64,000 nucleotides of DNA from Mucilaginibacter_A sp964251965 (lineage in GTDB: Bacteria; Bacteroidota; Bacteroidia; Sphingobacteriales; Sphingobacteriaceae), in the NCBI GenBank assembly GCA_964251965.1, contig CAXULQ010000003.1, positions 348,363 to 412,362 of the forward strand. Reading direction: 5' to 3'. Under the pieces are notes generated by a model. That model was given only the letters and a program-made list of their open reading frames with translations. It was not told the DNA's origin and did not search any database. Below, piece by piece: positions 61,617 to 64,000 of the stretch. The position numbers were made by a program, and so were the translations under genes. How positions within the stretch are numbered: position 1 is the first letter of the stretch; each line of letters begins with the position of its first letter.

Positions 61617-62933
61617 ATGATTAACCTGATCAGAAACAAAATTGGATTATGTACTACTATTTTAGCGGTGAGTATGCTAAATGTTCGGGCTTTTGCTCAA
61701 GACTATAACGTTAAGGCAGACAAACTTCAGAAATTAGCCGACAGCCTGAGCAATGTTGGGGAATACCGTCGTGCAGCAACCTTATATCTTTCGGAGTGTC
61801 AAAGTCGTACTATGGTTCCTTATAAAAAAAATTCAATAATTAATGCAGGTTTTTGTTATGCTCATGCCGACATGCCGGATAGTGCCTTGTATTGCTTAAC
61901 CAAGGCTGTGAAAAATTTTGGTTTTAGAAACAGTGAATGGTTAAATAGCCAACCCTATTTCGCGCAGATGCGCCAACTTGCAGGTTATAAAACCCTAAAA
62001 AATTATATGTATAATTTAGACAAAAAGCAGCGCAACCCATTACAAGCTATTATCATAACTCGTGATATCGACTTATTTTGGAAAGTGTATGATAAATATT
62101 TACAGGATACTACTATTGGAGAGAAGCGGTTTTTACACGATTATATTGAAAAGGGATCTCCAGGCTTACAGGAATATTATCGTGTAAAAACCAGAAATAT
62201 AGGAGGTATGAAAAGTTTTGTCAAAAACTTGTACACCAAGCAGGCTTTTTATAAAAGTATAAGAAATAATTTATTAACAACGAAGTATTTAACAGATACC
62301 TTTCGTGTTATATTTTCCAATTTAAAAAACTGGTATCCTGAAAGCAGTTTTCCTACCACTACTTTCGTTGTTGGCGGATGGAGTTCCGGCGGAACATCTA
62401 CTGATTATGGAGCTATTGTAGGTGCTGATATGCAATCTGCCGATAATCAAACCATTACAAGCGAATTGACTTTATGGCAGAAGAAAAACTTAGTCCCGTT
62501 CAACGGAATGAAGCATGTTGTTGCACACGAACTAATTCATGTGCAACAAGGAAGTATGAAAGATGATACCACACTACTGTGTTATGCCATTAAGGAAGGT
62601 ATGGCCGACTTTATCGGAGAGTTAATTAGTGGAAAAACGGCTAATCAACGATTGCATATTTGGGCTAAAGGCAGGGAACAGAAGATATGGGACGATTTTA
62701 AAAGGGAAATGTTCTTAAACCGTTATTCTAATTGGATTGCAAATAGTGACCAAGAAACACCTGATCATCCAGCCGATTTAGGTTATTGGGTTGGCTATCA
62801 AATATGCAAAGCTTATTTCGATCAGGCAATAAATAAAAAGGAAGCAGTAAACGAAATGCTAAATATCAAGGACTATAAAACATTTTTAGAGAAAAGCAAA
62901 ATACAAGAATCCATAGTTGCGATAAAAAATTAA
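61617..62933 (+). CDS. Secreted zinc metallopeptidase of unknown family (HExxH)
   Basis: A 438-residue protein with signal peptide ending near LNVRAFAQD. Residues about 30-120 look like TPR-type helices (LADSLSNVGEYRRAATLYLS, DSALYCLTKAVKNFG). The catalytic part contains HVVAHELIHVQQGS with H304-E305-x-x-H308, followed 24 residues on by EGMADFIGELISG, a gluzincin-style third ligand. Its domain resembles the DUF2268/peptidase MA-like group, which I cannot settle. The gene is AT-rich and without dispersed words. It stands alone on the plus strand. Confidence 0.72.
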   Translation: MINLIRNKIGLCTTILAVSMLNVRAFAQDYNVKADKLQKLADSLSNVGEYRRAATLYLSECQSRTMVPYKKNSIINAGFCYAHADMPDSALYCLTKAVKNFGFRNSEWLNSQPYFAQMRQLAGYKTLKNYMYNLDKKQRNPLQAIIITRDIDLFWKVYDKYLQDTTIGEKRFLHDYIEKGSPGLQEYYRVKTRNIGGMKSFVKNLYTKQAFYKSIRNNLLTTKYLTDTFRVIFSNLKNWYPESSFPTTTFVVGGWSSGGTSTDYGAIVGADMQSADNQTITSELTLWQKKNLVPFNGMKHVVAHELIHVQQGSMKDDTTLLCYAIKEGMADFIGELISGKTANQRLHIWAKGREQKIWDDFKREMFLNRYSNWIANSDQETPDHPADLGYWVGYQICKAYFDQAINKKEAVNEMLNIKDYKTFLEKSKIQESIVAIKN

Positions 62934-63296
62934 AAAATTGTTATTAAGCGAGTTTTTGGCAGGATCGCAGCTTCTGCTGGTCGCGGGTTTGTAACCCAGG
63001 CCTTTGAGCTGGGGATTTTTAATCTGTATTTATAAATAGCAATGCTTCTTTTACCGGCAAAAAAGCATCATGTAAATTACAAAAGGAATACACAACGTTC
63101 CGGGCTTGGCGAAGGACTGGTATTTTGAAACCCGTCAGCCGAAACCAAAGTTAAATTTATATTCAAATGTTGATGCTTCTTTTATTAGCTGAATTTTTGA
63201 TTCGTCAGCCGGAACTGAAGCAAAATAGCAAAACAAAAGTTGATGTTAAATTCCTTCTGCCAGTTTTTTGCCAAACCAACGTTGGGCGTAGGCTTT
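62934..63296. other. 363-bp gene-free region with repeat fragments
   Basis: It contains dispersed words at 63045-63053 and 63176-63184, both in the reverse orientation. A GGGTTTGTAACCC palindrome lies at 62985-62997. GTCAGCCGAAACCAAAG near 63134 recurs in degenerate form (GTCAGCCGGAACTGAAG) near 63204. No intact ORF was seen. Confidence 0.55.
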
Positions 63297-63721
63297 CTAT
63301 TCCTTGTTTAATACTTTTTCAAAATTAGCAGGTGTTAAAATTGTAGTTGATTTGAATGGATTATGAACCAAAAGATCTTTATCACCTGTAACTAAATAAT
63401 CTGCTTTTGAAAAGTCTATCAGGTCTAACAAAAAATTATCTTTTGGGTCACGGCTTATTAGATGTGTAGGTTTTATCTCTACCGTTTCTGCAATCGTTTC
63501 TAAAAGTTCCAGTAGTTCAACTACGCTTTCCTGAGGAAAATATTTTTTCAAACGTTCTCTGCTTGTAACTTCTTTTATTTCATTTAAAAGTTGTTCTGTA
63601 GTTACTGCAGTGATTTGTGAACTTGCGATATATTCTTTAATTGAAGATAAACGTTTGCCAATGAGAAAACTAATCCAAACATTTGTGTCAAAAAAATGAC
63701 CCTAATGTTTTTGGCTGTCAT
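63297..63721 (-). pseudogene. PIN-domain (VapC-like) toxin, frameshifted in a seven-base homopolymer
   Basis: From the ATG at 63721 the frame reads MTAKNIRVIF and then shifts. In the adjacent frame FFDTNVWISFLIGKRLSSIK continues through EQLLNEIKEVTSRERLKKYF, PKDNFLLDLIDFSKADYLVT and GDKDLL to the stop at 63297. FDTNVW is the first PIN active-site Asp, D-LIDFSKADYLVTGDKDL the rest. The shift is at seven T (minus strand; A run 63690-63696); an eighth T would restore a complete PIN RNase toxin. The intact antitoxin-like gene overlaps the start by 20 bases. Mutation, phase variation or a sequencing error in the run are all possible. Confidence 0.78.
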
Positions 63722-63932
63722 AAATCTGCTTTCTTACAATTTCTACTTCTTCGTTTATAACATCTAAACTTAAGTCTGTGGTTCGAAAGGTTCTTAAAAG
63801 TTCTGATAATTTAGTTTCAATACCTTCTTTTTCCAGCTCTTTAGTCAACATGATTTTTTCTTGTTTAGGCAGTTGTTTAACTAAAGCAAGAACCTGGTCA
63901 AAGGTTAAGTCAACTTCTAATGCAGTTCTCAT
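63702..63932 (-). CDS. VapB-like antitoxin (DUF2281-type), partner of PIN toxin
   Basis: A 76-residue protein starting MRTALEVDLTFDQVLALVKQ and continuing LPKQEKIMLTKELEKEG. The QVLALVKQLP-QEK-ML-KELEKE pattern is common in antitoxins that precede PIN toxins in Bacteroidota. I chose the ATG at 63932 over one at 63977 because the extension (YSFYYYVLLKKEEK) is not typical. It overlaps the toxin start by 20 bases, a usual arrangement. The C-terminal half, with IETKLSELLRTFRTTDLSL, would neutralise the toxin. It remains intact. Confidence 0.72.
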   Translation of the reverse strand: MRTALEVDLTFDQVLALVKQLPKQEKIMLTKELEKEGIETKLSELLRTFRTTDLSLDVINEEVEIVRKQIYDSQKH

Positions 63933-64000
63933 TTTTTCTTCTTTTTTCAAAAGTACATAATAATAGAAAGAATACACAGACTGGATAAAAATGGGATTAA

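Larger units (their letters stand above)
639..63577. repeat. Dispersed word GRTAAAAGAAGYAT, 53 exact cores across the window
   Basis: Exact core TAAAAGAAG, forward at: 5959, 9170, 9941, 12130, 13739, 15153, 16408, 18228, 19719, 21622, 22320, 26210, 27129, 30083, 31077, 32771, 34292, 35675, 35956, 37061, 38291, 40852, 41150, 44750, 45805, 47916, 51152, 51353, 51480, 53005, 53229, 58913, 59957, 61368. Reverse (CTTCTTTTA) at: 639, 7195, 8066, 11158, 13678, 16557, 24330, 25397, 28743, 31100, 32744, 42626, 47957, 51465, 54742, 56363, 63045, 63176, 63569. Positions are the left base. One-base variants: 12532, 19459, 52675, 57235. Usual flanks are GA, GG, GC or AG before and CAT or TAT after. Sibling cores TAAAAACAG occur at 1559 (reverse), 1574, 7598, 21881, 26685, 41105, 42912 (reverse), 47158 (reverse) and 59016 (reverse). 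Confidence 0.92.

Overview
The window is chromosomal DNA of a Bacteroidota, most likely a Sphingobacteriaceae (Mucilaginibacter/Pedobacter-like). The evidence is two proteins with gliding-motility-associated type IX secretion C-terminal domains, TonB-dependent receptors, TAnnTTTG-like -7 boxes with little Shine-Dalgarno signal, a rhamnogalacturonan-degrading gene group, and moderate AT richness. The species assignment is inference.

Layout, left to right. 1-1428: lepA, running off the left edge. 1.6-2.3 kb: two decayed toxin-antitoxin loci. 2.4-4.1 kb: an AT-rich two-gene unit, an SMC/ABC-like AAA ATPase followed after one base by a TOPRIM-like protein, which is a candidate anti-phage system. 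4.2-8.0 kb: a Pif1-like helicase converging on a Y-family polymerase. 8.2-15.1 kb: a solitary antitoxin-like peptide, two Gfo/Idh/MocA oxidoreductases, a GlcG/HbpS protein, a small membrane protein, a 293-bp MITE, a YncE-type beta-propeller and an NtrC-type regulator. 15.25-15.64 kb: RNase P RNA on the minus strand with its terminator. 15.8-18.2 kb: a DUF4142 lipoprotein and an S53 peptidase. 18.4-23.6 kb: a minus-strand operon for glycan or lipid glycosylation and O-acylation. 23.8-30.3 kb: a metal-uptake and respiratory group (Cys protein, TonB receptor, PepSY protein, heavy-metal-binding lipoprotein, SCO, cytochrome c) that looks copper-related. 31.1-40.7 kb: a 3194-residue T9SS adhesin with about four 1.38-kb internal repeats. 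41.1-48.9 kb: rhamnogalacturonan-I degradation (GH28, PL11, GH2, two CE12 esterases, one gene scar). 49.0-56.4 kb: FecA-like receptor, CDF transporter, rlmH, a membrane-anchored MutS-like ATPase and an AT-rich two-gene cassette. 56.4-64 kb: a second T9SS protein, aconitase, a secreted metalloprotease and a VapBC-like pair with a frameshifted toxin.

The most unusual signal is a short dispersed DNA word, GRTAAAAGAAGYAT (core TAAAAGAAG). I counted it 53 times exactly, on both strands, about once per 1.2 kb, where about one is expected by chance. It lies in intergenic DNA and inside genes in five of the six reading frames; the sixth would put a stop codon in the gene. It often forms inverted pairs at gene ends. 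That distribution resembles a DNA uptake sequence or another genome-wide DNA-level signal rather than any protein motif. Sibling variants TAAAAACAG and TAAAAGCAG share its flanks. Other structure includes a MITE with a TTA target duplication, nested palindromic repeats and a duplicated cytochrome gene tail.
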